A stretch of DNA of 64,000 nucleotides from NCBI RefSeq assembly GCF_907164915.1, contig NC_061862.1, positions 93,761,995 through 93,825,994 of the forward strand, in the 5' to 3' direction. How positions within the stretch are numbered: the first letter of the stretch is position 1; each line of letters begins with the position of its first letter. Origin of the DNA: Impatiens glandulifera. Lineage: Eukaryota > Streptophyta > Magnoliopsida > Ericales > Balsaminaceae. A program made the translations under genes and the position numbers. Positions 1 to 13,779 of this stretch are shown here, piece after piece. The notes below the pieces were generated by a model that searched no databases, had not been told where the DNA came from, and saw only the letters and a program-made list of their open reading frames with translations.

Positions 1-620
1 ACGAGGTACTGGATTGGCTAATGCTCGTTATCCAAATCACTAACGGAACACCCAAACGCAACGAAGCCTGGACGGAACGCCAACATAATGCTCCATTGCG
101 CTAAAACAATTTCTTTTTCAGCGCCACCTTCGTCTCCAACGCGACACCAAATGGATAAGGAAGGATATTCGTCTTCAATTTTTTCTTTTGGAACTATCTC
201 ACTAGTCCACCATGTCGGCTCATTTAAAGTCTGAAATGACCACCCTACGATGGTGATCATTTCTCCCTATCAAAATAGGAATGACTCATCCCTATTCGGG
301 CGAATTCAACCAAGAACAACCAAAAGCCATTAATGGCTTTTGACTGATTTATGTCACTAGAAGCCTCTACCGACTCAGAGCAGCTATAAATAGACCCTTT
401 AAGTTGTTTCTAAACCAGAGAATCCAATCTCCACTTTCAAATCGCGATTTACTAAAAAACTGCCATTGAAGCTCAAAGTTTCTGGATTTTTTAAAAATCT
501 GTTTGAAGCCTTAAAGCTCGGATCTGTGTATCCTAACAACTTCCCTAAGATATAAGGAGTGTTCTCCAATCCTTGGTAAGGATCCAATCACCCTCTAATT
601 CATATTTACAATTTGAATTT
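1..620. other. Less AT-rich head of the duplicated unit; no gene recognised
   Basis: This stretch is less AT-rich than its surroundings. A minus-strand open frame of 80 codons lies at 18-260, but in copy 2 one extra T near 21350 breaks it. I recognise no family. It could be decayed transposon coding or leader sequence. In copy 2 the same kind of sequence continues upstream to about 21069, so it is cut here by the window edge. Confidence 0.35.
385..393 (+). promoter_or_regulatory. TATA-box-like motif TATAAATAG
   Basis: A canonical plant TATA string sits in a less AT-rich context and is kept in copy 2 at 21549-21557. No credible reading frame follows within several hundred bases. It could be the promoter of a decayed retroelement or of a noncoding transcript. 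Chance occurrence is possible. Confidence 0.25.
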
Positions 621-819
621 GAAATTTTTATATTTTTAATTGTAAAAACTTGTATACTTGATTTGCATGTTATTTTATGGTTATCTGGATCATTTAGAAA
701 CTATCTGGATAAGATAGAACTGATGAAACGATATAAATAACAAAAACCCAATTTTGAATTTCAAATATAAAAAAATGGGTTTTCTATTCTTAGGTTAATT
801 TTGTTGAATCACAGCCCAG

Positions 820-1150
820 AAAGCTTTCCAAATGATTATAAACATGTTGGGCAACTGTTTGAATCATGTTTGATCCATCCTGATCATGTTTGATCAAAAT
901 CAAAATTTTCAAATAAAATGAAAATTTGAGTTCTTTAATTGGTTTAAACAAGCAGCATGTTTTCTTATTTTGGTACCAATCAAGTTTATGTGATATAAGG
1001 AAGTTATTGGATAACTTCATTCACTTCAAAACAAAACAACTTTAAAATCAAACCTAAAATTTGATCACAAACGGTTTTGAACAAATTCATCATCATCCAG
1101 GTCGATTGATACCTTTAGATGATGATTATTAACATGTTCCTAAGATCTTT
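820..1150 (-). repeat. Dispersed repeat, minus orientation (also at about 53.4 kb)
   Basis: Read on the minus strand, this segment runs from ATGATGATGAATTTGTTC through TTTGTGATCAAATTTTAG to AAGAACTCAAATTTTCA. A diverged plus-strand relative lies at 53385-53690, so the sequence is a dispersed, presumably transposon-derived family. The copy 2 counterpart is about 21983-22310. No coding capacity is seen. Confidence 0.6.
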
Positions 1151-1224
1151 GTGAAACTACCCAAGCTCTAGGATTAAAGAATCTGAGCTAAAAAACGAAT
1201 TACTAAAATGAACATTGGTGTTCT

Positions 1225-1880
1225 TGAGGACCAAGAGTCCGACAGAGAATCTTCGGTCATGACCGAGACCTAGGACCGAGAAAATCCATCCTAGGACCAA
1301 GACCTATGACCAATGTTTTTGAGCAAGGACCGAGAGGTCCGACCAAGGATTTTTATTTAGGATCGAGAGGTCCAATCTATGACAGAGAGGTCTAAGTACA
1401 TGATCGAGACTCTAAGACCTAGGACCGAGATGTCTAACCTTAGGATCGAGAATCCTTAACCTAGGACCGAGAGGTTAGAGTCCGGGACCGAGACTCTCGA
1501 GACCCAGGACCAAGAGGTCTGAGTTCAAGACCTCGGATTCTTGACCCTAGGACCAATGGATCCAACCTTAAGACCGAGTTGTCCAAACCTTGGGATCGAG
1601 ACTCCCAAGCTTGGGACCGAGAGCTCTTGAAATACGGACGAGGGAGTTAGTCTAGGACCCGAGAAGTATGTACACCTCGATTGAGAAACCTAGCTCCAGG
1701 CTAACCCATGACTGATAAGTTTTTACACATAGACCGATAATTTCAACCAAGTACCAAGAGTCCTTAACACCCTAACCAAGGGACTCCGATCACTCAGACG
1801 AGAGCTTCTAAACCTCGGTCGAGGATTTCTCAACCCAAACTAAGGGTCTCCGGACCTCGACCGATAAATTCAGCCCAAAG
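1225..1880. repeat. Degenerate GGACCGAGA short-repeat field
   Basis: The motif GGACCGAGA, or a one- to two-base variant, recurs dozens of times at irregular spacing of roughly 15-40 bases. It is often followed by GGTC or CTC and preceded by CCTA. It gives a GC-richer block in AT-rich DNA. The counterpart in copy 2 is about 22389-23060. No stable reading frame runs through it. I read it as an old minisatellite or the internal repeat field of a transposon. Confidence 0.7.
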
Positions 1881-3690
1881 TCGAAGACCTCGTCCTAAGG
1901 CCTATTTGGTATCCACTTTTCAAAATTCAAAATTATTTTTTGTAATTTTGGGAGTCCAATACATTTTCTAAAATTCCCGAGAGATTGGAAAATGACTTCA
2001 AAATATTTATGGGATATTTCCAAACAAATATTTTAACCAAAGTTCGTTTGGCGTATATTTCTAAACCCTAATACCCTTAAAAATGACTGATATTCTTCAG
2101 GTATACTCTTTCCTATTAATTATTAGCAACATGTACCAATATTTAAATATTGTTGTTTCAATATTTTAAATAATGTTAAAACTTAAAAGTATGACTAAGA
2201 CCGGAAGAATAATCGGTTAAAACTCAAACGTTATACAACCGATTTTCAAAAGTGAAGTTTATAAAGTAGATACCGGTTTTAATGGGTACGTGAGACATAG
2301 CGCGAAAGCCCCCCTTTCCCAAGTATCACCAAACTTCGATTCAAATGAAACTGTTGTAAATACATTTGTACACGTACACCATTTTTATTGATTTTTTATA
2401 AAATCAATTAGCGACTTTATTTTCAAATAAATAATATTTTCTTAAATTAATATATTTGATTAATTTAAACTAGATCTCATAATAATTAAATTGTCATTTG
2501 ATTTATCACAAATCCCTAGATTATTAAAATTTGAATAAAATTAATTATTTTTACATAATTGATTTTAAAAGATGCCATGTACTCTCAAATCTTTTAAAAG
2601 TAATGTGCCACATGTCCACATGCGCTGCTGCGGGATTCCAGGGGTTACAATTATGTTTTGGAATTTTTAATAAGTATGATTGTTTCATATTCTTATTTTG
2701 AAATATCATGTTTTAAATGTTGAATATGTATGAAAATTTGATATTTTTATTTTGAAAATAAATTTTGGTTTAAGTTCGAGCTTGAGTTTGAAAATTTAAT
2801 TTTAGTTCAAATTTTTTAGTTGAGCTGAGCTGGTAGGTAAATAGTCAAGTCAAGGCTCAAATTTTATAAACTCGTTTAAGTCGAGCTAATAAATACTAAA
2901 TTGAGTCGCGCTCGAGCTCAAGATGGTTTGAGCTCGACTCGACTCGACTCATTTGCAGCCCTAGTATTGAATATGTCATTTTTAAGATTTCAGCAAGTGA
3001 AATTAAAAAATAATAAATTATTTAATACAATTAAATTTTTTTAAATAGTGTTGGTCTATGAAAGCAAAATATAACATTTAATTTCCATAAAATATATATA
3101 AATTAAAAAACTTAGACTATGAAGTTTAGAGATTGTGTTCCTCAAATTTAACCAAAAAAAAAATATAACATAGTATAAAGTTATTAGACAGGTCAATTTG
3201 TAAATTTGATTTTATTAGAGTAATATTCAAAAAGTTATTGATGTTTATAAATGTAAACAATAATTTCATTAAAAAATATTAGTTTATTCAAAACATTATT
3301 TTTATGTAAATATATCTTCCAAATGACTGATTTCCAATTCTAATGAAGAATCATAAAAGGAGTGTTTTCTTATTGCACAAGTGTAATAACAAACAATGTA
3401 AAACTTAAATTTGGCAAAACAATAACATCAATTTTTTTTTAAAATTTAAAACTTTTTTGAATAAATTTTGTAAACACATGTGATAATTGTATACCATGAA
3501 AAAAAAAGTTTAAAAAGGCAAAAACAATTAAGAAACAAAAATAGAATTAATTAGTTTGAAGGATTACAAGAAAAACAATAATGTATTTACATAATTCATA
3601 AGTTGTTAGATCTCATATCAGAAATTGTCATTATATCTGTGAATAGTTTTAATAACATACTTTTAATTGTTAAATGTTTTTCGATTTATT
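1881..3690. other. AT-rich intergenic DNA, no gene seen
   Basis: This interval has many short A/T runs and no coding signal on either strand. The exception in composition is the GAGCTCGACTCGACTC segment annotated separately. The copy 2 counterpart is about 23061-24870. Confidence 0.6.
2745..2964 (-). mobile_element. Probable hAT-type element end (CTAGGGCTGCAAATGAG terminus)
   Basis: On the minus strand the segment begins CTAGGGCTGCAAATGAG and continues into repeated GAGTCGAGTCGAGCTC motifs. From general knowledge of plant genomes, a TAGGGCTGCAAA terminus followed by GAGCTCG-rich subterminal DNA marks a widespread non-autonomous hAT-like family. Only one end is evident. I did not find a matching second terminus, so the element is partial or diverged. 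The copy 2 counterpart ends at about 24133. Confidence 0.4.
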
Positions 3691-3694
3691 TTCG

Positions 3695-3696
<2 letters not shown>

Positions 3697-3775
<79 letters not shown>
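3697..3775. repeat. (TA)n microsatellite
   Basis: About 39 TA dinucleotides run uninterrupted. The copy 2 counterpart is 24873-24952. An open frame of alternating Tyr and Ile through it is an artefact of the repeat. Confidence 0.98.
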
Positions 3776-3777
<2 letters not shown>

Positions 3778-4339
3778 ATAGAGATCTATCTTGTAAGCCT
3801 GATTTTAACCATCCCAATCATTTCCTCACAATATCGACCCGACGATTATATCCAACCTAACTTATTATATTTGATAAAATTCCATAAAAGTAGTTTATAT
3901 ATTTGCGATATTGTGACAATGTAGAAACATATGAGAAGACGTCACCACCTCCTTATTTATGACATACGACAATCACTCACAATAATTTATTGTTCTTTTT
4001 ATATTTTTTATATTGAAAATTAATCCTAATAATAAATAAAATACAACCAAAATATATTAAGATCAATAATAAAAAAAAATATAAAAGTTTAATATCAAAT
4101 AATGTTTAATTTATTTATTCAATCTTTTTACTAAATGTCAAATCATCATTTTAATTTTATTTTTGATAATTATGATTGTTAAATTTTTAAGTAATTATTT
4201 AATGATAATTATTATAAAAAACAAATTAGACTATTCTAGTAACTCAAATATAAATAAAAAATCAATAAGAAGATAGGATAATCTAATAATGATTGAATAA
4301 AATATTTTCTTAAATATTTAAATAATAAATATATTCATC

Positions 4340-4347
4340 TATAAATT
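4340..4347 (+). promoter_or_regulatory. Candidate TATA box of cysteine protease copy 1
   Basis: TATAAATT lies about 43 bases before the ATG, between CATC and AATCCTCAT. The same string in the same context precedes copy 2 (25523-25530) and the inverted pseudogene (46532-46539, minus). Conservation in the divergent third paralog supports a real core promoter. Confidence 0.6.
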
Positions 4348-4390
4348 AATCCTCATTTTATATCCTTGAGACTCACACCATTAATTAAAC

Positions 4391-5838
<1,448 letters not shown>

Positions 5839-8202
5839 ACGTATCATTTCAAATATAAAGTACTGCATTCTAAGTTAAAATAAGGCGGAGGCCATCACTT
5901 CTTTTGTTTGTGTGTTTTTATAGTATGTTTTATTAATAATTTTATTAATTGTGTTATTTGGTTTTATAAGGAATTGAATCTATTTAAATATTTCAACAAT
6001 CACAATTTATTACTTTATGATAAAGAAATCATAAATATTTTAGAAAATGATTTTATAAATCTAGTTGTCGTTGATATATAATATGTGCTAACAATTTTGT
6101 GTGAGAAAAAAAAAAACCAAAAAATTTGTTATTTTAAGAGATAACTTTTTTATTTGATGTTTTATTCTTTTATTCATTCTTTTTATTTATAAATATGGAT
6201 TGACATTAAAAAAAATATTTAAGAAAAATATATTTATCAATAAAAACTCACTGACATACACATTTAAGTGACAATAGTCTAAACTTATGAATAATAAAAT
6301 TTTAATTATATTATAAATTATTTTTAATAAATTATAAAATGAATTTAAATAATTAAAAGAATATAAAAAAGAGATGGAGATGAGAGAGAAGAAATTTGAG
6401 AGGAAAAAATATAATATTTATTTAAGATTAAAGAGAAACGTTGAAACAGTTAAGATTGAAAGGCTAGCATATGTACCCAATTTAAATAATATATATATAT
6501 AAGATAAACTTGTAAGAGTAAGTATAACACATATGTGTGAACAAAATTGTTATTTTTATAAGGTATATTTCGATTTCAATCCAATAAATTATTTGATCTC
6601 ACAGTTGCATTACATTTTGTTCATGATATATATGATGTAATTGAAATCTCTATAATATGTGAGTAGGGTACGATAGGGTATGCTTGACTCGGATAGGGTA
6701 GGTTAAAGAGGAAAATGTGAATCTATGTGTGTGAATATGTGGTAAGATTCTACATCATCTAACATAAATAATGAATTTACCGAGTACATTATTATCTTCA
6801 CTACTGTCTCATCTATCTTTGTACATTTACCGTTTTGACAAATTTTACACAAATTTTAAAAGCTTTAGTAATATGATAAAAAAAAACACAAATACAAATT
6901 ACATAAACATTTAATTATAAAATGGCTCCCCAAAGGTTCCAATTCAAGTCTTACACTTTAAGCTTAACATTTCCAGCAACTATTATATGATTCGCTTTTA
7001 AAGCCTACAAGTCTTTTTAACATCAAAATATTTATTGAAGGTAGGCAGTAGATTATTTACAAGTTTACTTTATTCTTTATTGCTTGTAAATTTTAAAAAT
7101 ACTCAATTTTTATCTCCTCAAATTTTAAATTGTTTATCATTTGATATTAATTATTTTATTAGAAAAAGAAAATAAAACTCATCATGGCTCAAACTAGAAT
7201 AAAAAAGTATTATAATAATGAAATATATTAAAACTATATAAATTTTTTTACAAAATAAATTAAATCAATCACTTTCATGCATAATTTACGGAGATAGAAA
7301 GATTGAATCAACAATTGAAGGACAAGGGGAAAAGGAAATATCAAGCTTGAACGAGATCATCCTTGGTCTTGAAACAATATTGACTCTAAACCTAAGTCAA
7401 GACATAGATAGCTTACGCCATATGGTCATTAATTTGTTGCTCCATTTTGTTTTGTTTTTGCATTATAATAGTTACTTGACTACTATTTCCTTTCGTTTTA
7501 ACTTAAGCTTGACAATGTACTAATCTATTGTTTACATTTGGAGTAAATTTATGATTTTTGCTAGTTTTTTTTCTTCTTCTTCTTGTAAGTGTCAATTATT
7601 TTTTGGGGTCCAATTTAATTTTCGTGTTAATATATCATTTGCTAACAATAACTCAGAATCCTTTAAGTAGCTCAAATTTGTTTTCACAGATTACTTCTGT
7701 TGTGATATTTTCAAAGTCTCATGTTTATATAATCAAGTTATTTTTTAAAAGTAGTATATCTCTAAATTATATTGGAAAGAGTTATTTACATAAATGATGT
7801 TTGGAAACAAATTAGAATAGACATGGTTAGAAAATAAAAAAAAATATTCATGAATAGAATTATTGTGTAAGAGTGTTTGTAATGATATTGAAATTATATG
7901 AAAGGTTAAAAAGTTTGAACTTAGGGGGGGGAGCGGGTTAAAATGATTAGAAGATCATAATTTAAATTGTGATAAATTAAATTATATTGCGTAAGCGTCC
8001 CCTAATTCACCTTCTTTTAATATTTTCTTTTCCTTTATTCTTTTATTTCCTTAGAATTAAATGGTTCTTTCAATTCAATTGATGAGTACGTCAATTTTCT
8101 TTCTCTGATGGGACGATGAAATGACCCTACCTTAATTTAGAGACCGTTAACATTACAAAAGAATCAACATGTCAGTTATTTTAATTTGGTTATTTCTAAT
8201 TT
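5839..8202. other. AT-rich intergenic DNA downstream of protease copy 1
   Basis: I see no gene. The first part holds the presumed 3' untranslated region of the protease. The segment at 7310-7510, with AACGAGATCATCCTTGGTC, is less AT-rich and has a short open frame in copy 2 (28549-28749). I recognise no family in it and do not call it a gene. The copy 2 counterpart of the whole interval is 27015-29410. Confidence 0.6.
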
Positions 8203-9905
8203 TTTTGGAAAAACGACTTAGCGTCATTTCATTAAAAATTCCTCAAAACGGGAAAAAAATATGAGTTTAAGAGATAATTCTTGACAGACTTAAAAAGATT
8301 TTGAAGTCGTAACATTCTGAATAAAAAGTAAAAACCTAAAAACGTAAATGAATTATCTGATTACAATGCTTTCAATTCTAGTGAGTTTAAAAAACGGTAA
8401 ATTCCAGTTCTTACAGATATTCCAGTTCTGCTCCGCTTGGATTATTCTCCCCGTTCCCGCGAGGGCGCTGCAATCCGATACAATATTTTTCCATAATTCT
8501 ACAACGCTCCTACGGGTTCTGCCATATACCCTTGCATTCCGTTCTTGATAAATGTTACACCACTACTCCAAAGCCGCACTTGAACACGCTCATTGCAAAT
8601 CTATATTTCATTTGGCTTTGAGTAGTGTCGTGTCTTTGATTTCATTCCATTCGTTCGAGAAACTGATCAGCTCCAGACTTTTGCAGAATCTGTCCCAAAG
8701 CTCCAAACAATACAACAGCTCTCGAATAGGTGATCAATGGTTTCTTCATTTCCTCTACATAAAAGACAACTCGCGTCTGGGATGCTCATATACTTGCTGA
8801 TACGATCACGAGTGTTAGTCTTTGCCAGAAGGCGAGCCATAGGATGAACTGGTGTCTAGGGATAATCCTCGTTGACCATCCAAGAGGATCCATTCTACTT
8901 TCTGCACTTTTTCCCGAATTACCTCCCATATTTTCTTCTTTACCAGCATCTCATTGTCCTCAACTTTTCATTCATGAATATCAGGTCTGTCGTGTAGTTG
9001 TGTTGTACTTATATGATCAAGTATCTTCTGTCCTTCTGGATTTGTTCTCAGTAGTGAGTCCCAATTCCCGTCTTTAATGTCTCTGATTTTCGCTTCTGCA
9101 CAGTCCCTTCTAATACGGGTATTTTGAAACTCCTCCTTGTGGATGATAGGCTGGTTTTCGAACCAGGGTCGTGCAGAATAAAGTGCCTTTCCCATCCCCT
9201 AGCCGGATGTCATAAAAGATCTGCAATTATCGCTTCTTAGTTTAAGAATATTTTTCAGAGACCAGCTCATACCTTCATGAATTTGTAGGTCCAGATGCTG
9301 GTTTCGTTTTTCATAAACCTCGTATGCACCCATTTGATCCATAGTGACTCCTGATTGCGCTCCAAAGCCCACAGATGCTTGGAGTTGAGAGCCTTGTTCC
9401 ACTTGATACGTTCTTCAAGCCGATGCCTCCCGCATCTTTCGATTTGTAGAGAGCGGGTCCATTTACTTTCTTTCCTCCTCTTCCACTACTACCCTAGATA
9501 ATGTTCCTCATCAGCGCGTCGAGACTTCTTCATTACCTTCTTCGAAATGACCATTGTTGCGCCAATAACCAACTATGTCCATGACCACAGTTTTGATAAG
9601 TTTAATCTTCCATGTATGAAGAAAGTTTTTTCGCATGCCCAGCCAGATATCGTATTTTTTACCTTTTTCAATCAGCGGCTTGCATTCTGAGATCTCGTTC
9701 TGCTTCGCGGTTAACAGAATTCCTAAGTACCTTACGGAAAAACTGCCTTCCTGATGACCATGATGTTGAAGATGTCTTGCTTTGTTTCGTCTTTCACGCC
9801 TCCATAAAATTGCCACACTTTTTTCTTTCATTAATTGTTAAACCTATAACCTTAGAAAAGAACATTAGTGCAGCCCTAATAGTTTTAATGGGTGTGATTG
9901 TAACA
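8201..9905 (-). mobile_element. LINE 3' half, 5'-truncated, copy 1
   Basis: Read on the minus strand, broken frames encode the C-terminal part of a plant L1-type reverse transcriptase (SVRYLGILL near 9720), a spacer, and a zf-RVT-type region with a tryptophan-rich PRHQFILWLAF segment. The minus-strand 3' end is near 8201, where CTAAGTCGTTTTTCC is followed by an A-run, as for a LINE tail. Endonuclease and N-terminal RT domains are absent. Compared with copy 2 this copy carries many extra 1-2-base indels that split its frames. It is non-functional. Confidence 0.85.
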
Positions 9906-12580
9906 AACATACCAAAATATAATATATATATATATATATATTTATAATAATAATATAATATAATAAAATGGTATTTCCTATTAACTACTAAATGTGTTTA
10001 GGGTATGTGTGACACATGACTCTCTTTTTGGCCATATAAACATTTTTTTCCGAGAGTGGAAGAAGGGTAAGAGAAAGAAAAAGAAAAGAAATAATAGGGC
10101 GGTTTGGGTTAGGGAAAAGATTGACACTAATTTAGGTATAGAATATATCAATTCTTTTATTAGTCGTAAATCAACTATAGTATTTGATGTTATACACGTG
10201 TATTTTGAGATAATAAAGCCTAGATAAGAAACTGTTAGAAATTTATGGAATAAATACATGAAATAGTTATGAGACAATGACGATTAAATAGTTATGAGAC
10301 AATTAGTATTGGTAAAATTATGTTTAATGAAGATGTATGATTTAGGAAGGGTATTGTGATGAAGAAAAATGATAGATATGGTTAGAAGATAGGAAACATG
10401 TTCATGGAATAAAATTATGGATGATATTATGAATTGTGTAGAGTGTTTGTAGTATTGTATATGTGCTTGTGATGAGATGATAAGGAACTATTTTAATGTT
10501 TAGGCAAATTTTATAGCCCATTAAGCTAACTTTTAAACTTAAAGGTGCTGCGCTTTTATGCTAACTAACTATTGAATTTTAAGGGCGTACACTATTAATC
10601 TAACTTTTGAATCATAAGGGCTTTGTGTCATTATTTAACTTGTAAAGGTGTTGCGGCCATTAACTACTTATGAGTCACTAAGGGCTTTGTGTTACAACGC
10701 TAACAAGTGAATAAATAGTGTGTTTTGTATTGTTAAATTGACTTTTAAGCGGGTTAAAGATAAACTTTTGGAGTCGTTACGCTAACTTCGTAGCATTAAT
10801 ATCTAGTCCTATATTTTTTAAATATTTGTGTTATGCTTATGGTATTGTTAAAAAAGTGAAGCATAATGAAGTTATTATTTGGAACTTTTAGCATTAAAAA
10901 AATGCTAATGCCTTAAATAATAATGTTTAGTTTTCTTAATCGTATTATATACTATTTAGTTTAACTATTAAAAACATTTTATTTACTGAAAAATTCTTGT
11001 AAGACAAAATCAAGAGTAATCTTGAACCAGATTAAGGAGACTAAAGCATATTATGATAAGTACTTATAGGTATATAGATGAAAACATCTCCACACTGTAT
11101 TTGATATTTTCTCCAAAAATGTGTCAAAGACTAAATATATGATGTTTGTAAGCAAATGTGTCATTAGCATATTTTTGATAACAATGACTCAATTACTACT
11201 TTTGGGCTCGAAACTTAAGTCTCATTTTACCGAATGAGATTCCAACTGTCACAATTTTAACTATTTAAAACTTTCATACAATAAATGAACGCATGTCTTC
11301 TTATTTTGACATATTATTTCTTTTTCTTAATTAATTTATACATTTGTAGAACAAATATTTTTTTCAATTATTCCCACATATTACATATTTGTGGAGGCAT
11401 TCAAATTGTAATAATGTAGTTTTTGAACACGCATATCTCCAAAAAGTATTCAATTAAAACATAATATGGCTAGAATGGATAGATTGTACATAAAGTTATG
11501 TCATTAAGATTTTTTTTTAAAAAATTTAAATGCAAAATCAATACCTATTCCATTTTCTTAATATTTCCTAATATTACACATTTTTTAGTTAATGAAACAA
11601 CGTTGACAAATTATAATGCATAAATCTGAAATCAATACATCTTTAAATATCATTTCACTTAAAAATATGACGGATGTTTTTGTCCATGTGGGAAAACTTC
11701 AACGGCTATTTTTTTTTGATAGTTTGAAACAATTCAAAGTTCAAGTTCGAGCCTTCATTTAATAGAAATGATCCAAGTTCAAGCCTCAAATACTGATAAC
11801 AATGTTAAATATCTCAATTACAAATATTAAAGAATATAACAATATTAATAACAAACATATATGTATAACATAGGAGACTACATATTGAAGATGAATTCTG
11901 GATTCGGAGCGTGACCGTTATCCATCTTTTATTTTTATTTTTTAAAATTAAATGCAAATTCAACTTAGATAAAACTTTAAAGTGCTTATCATCATCATTT
12001 ATTATTATTTTTCATTTTATTTTCTAAATACAACAATTCATTATATTATATATATATATATAGTAATTCTTACACAATGTTTCTTCGTCTGTCTGTTCGT
12101 GAGTATATATATATATTAAATTAATACTTGGGTCACTATTGGGTTGCCCCATCCTTAAAGTTGAAGAAGTTCATTAAAAAAAAAATATGATTAAAAAATG
12201 ATATATATATAAGTTTTAAAATTACAACATATACCTTATAACGGTAAAGTACTGAAAAATTCATTTTCAAACTCATTTTGTGTAAATGTCACATCAAAAA
12301 AATAATTATTTTAAACCGAAAAACTTATTCTCAAACCCAAAAGAATATTCTTATAATATTTTTCTTTACATCGCTTTTATAACTTTTTAATATTACCCCA
12401 TATATTTTACAAACTTATAAATTACACCACAATATTATTATATGATCCAGTTATTTAAATTTAATTGTAAATTAATTATAAAAATTCATAAAAAAACCAA
12501 AAATTACAATACGCAAATACAAAAATACATATGAGATTGAAATAAAAAATTATTCGTACAATAAAAAGAGATAATTTTTC
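9906..12580. other. AT-rich DNA, no gene seen (minisatellite inside)
   Basis: Apart from the roughly 38-bp minisatellite near 10515-10800 and short AT microsatellites at 9928-9945 and 12049-12062, I see no coding or structural feature. The copy 2 counterpart is 31127-33825. A plus-strand purine-rich stretch near 10040-10100 encodes only lysine and arginine runs. Confidence 0.55.
10515..10800 (+). repeat. Degenerate minisatellite, unit about 38 bp
   Basis: Units of the form GCTAAC-TTTTGAATCATAAGG-GCTTTGTGTTA recur about six times (10528, 10560, 10598, 10635, 10675 and 10760, approximate starts) with substitutions and small indels. The copy 2 counterpart is about 31728-31995, where the units are more regular. 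Function is unknown. Confidence 0.6.
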
Positions 12581-12589
12581 AAATGTTAG

Positions 12590-12812
12590 AATTGTTGTAT
12601 TCCTCCCACAAATAATTAATCAATGCATTTCGAAGTGCAATGTGATCATCTTTATTTCTAATTTTTTTTATATTGAGATATGAATTCTTCATATCGATTA
12701 TTTTCATCTACTACCATGTCAACCTCCGGTGTAGTGTTTCCAACTCAATCTAATTGGTACACTTAGATCATGTTCATTCTCCACAATCATGTTATGCAAA
12801 ATTATGCACGCA
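12590..12812 (-). pseudogene. PIF/Harbinger transposase C-terminal remnant, copy 1
   Basis: On the minus strand from about 12812 the frame reads CIILHNMIVENEHDLSVPIR. Further on it reads DHIALRNALINYLWEEYNN after frameshifts. The IILHNMIVE signature followed by a short helix with RNALI is characteristic of the end of HARBI1/PIF-type DDE transposases. Upstream domains are missing. The copy 2 counterpart is 33830-34055. The domain assignment is from memory of the family, not from a search. Confidence 0.6.
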
Positions 12813-13159
12813 GTTATTATATAATTATATATATATATATATATATATTAAAGTAATTTTTTTTTAACATTATTATAAATCTGGAACAATTATTATAATT
12901 TAGGTTATATAAAAATATTATATAAATTATTTAAATTAATTATATAAATAAATTAAATTAATATTTATATAAATAAGTTTAATATAAAAATTAGGATAAA
13001 AATAAAAATATAAACAAATTAAAATATAAATAAAATAAAACATATAAACAAATTAAAATATAAATAACTTATATAAATTAATTAATAAATAAGTTTAATA
13101 TATAAAATTAATTAAATAAAAGTTTAGGGCCTGAAATGTAAATAAAAAAAAAAATTATA

Positions 13160-13298
13160 CATTTGGGTACAGTAAGAACGCATATATGCGTGCTTTCGAG
13201 GGAGAAAATGAGAAATCTCATTTGGGTATACATATGCAGCTCAACTGTAAAATCCCATTTTGGTAGGAATAATGCAACTCGGTTGGAGATGGTCTAAG
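13160..13298. mobile_element. Possible Tourist-like MITE or Harbinger terminus
   Basis: The minus strand begins CTTAGACCATCTCCAACCGA. ACCATCTCCAACC is a familiar end of plant Tourist/Harbinger MITEs. Upstream the sequence contains two similar TTTGGGTA units. The opposite terminus was not identified. The copy 2 counterpart ends at about 34530. It may belong to the same element as the transposase remnant at 12.6-12.8 kb. Confidence 0.35.
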
Positions 13299-13779
13299 TT
13301 GTATAACTATATGCTTCAAAGTCAATAAAATATATATAGATGAAATTTCAACATTTTAAATTTCTTCATTAATTCTTATAAGGAAAAACGTTAATACAAT
13401 TTTATTAAAAATCTCAAAAGTGGGAGGGTCAGAGAAAGCTAGACCAACCCTAACTATGATTAAAGGGATGACAAACAATCGATCCTAAAATATCTGATTA
13501 GAAACATTCCCACAACCATACATTATAAACTAAAAAAATTACAATCAATAGTCGCTCTTAAAAGTTTGTTTTTTTATAATATTATAGAATGATATTTTTA
13601 ATGTGAATTTAGAGGGGTTATTTTAATTAATAGTCATATAAAATATATATTTATACATAAAATTATAATATAAATCAACAATATTAGTGGTTAAAGTGTA
13701 CATCCAAAGTTGAATCCCACTAGACGCAAATTTTAAATTATTATAAAAAATATTATTAAGAAACAATAGTAATTAAATA
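13299..13779. other. AT-rich DNA, no gene seen
   Basis: AT-rich sequence. It includes a short segment, 13380-13460, resembling the 3' tail of a LINE on the minus strand (TTAATAAAATTG with a trailing A-run). No coding signal is seen. The copy 2 counterpart is 34531-35010. Confidence 0.5.

Noticed and set aside
3667..3924. 85-codon frame of alternating Tyr-Ile (also 24849-25100)
   Set aside because: It is the translation of a (TA)n microsatellite.
9612..9947. Plus-strand frames over the LINE fragments (also 8348-9077, 29758-30906, 47706-48047, 51772-52122)
   Set aside because: Antisense shadows of the reverse-transcriptase-derived minus-strand sequence.
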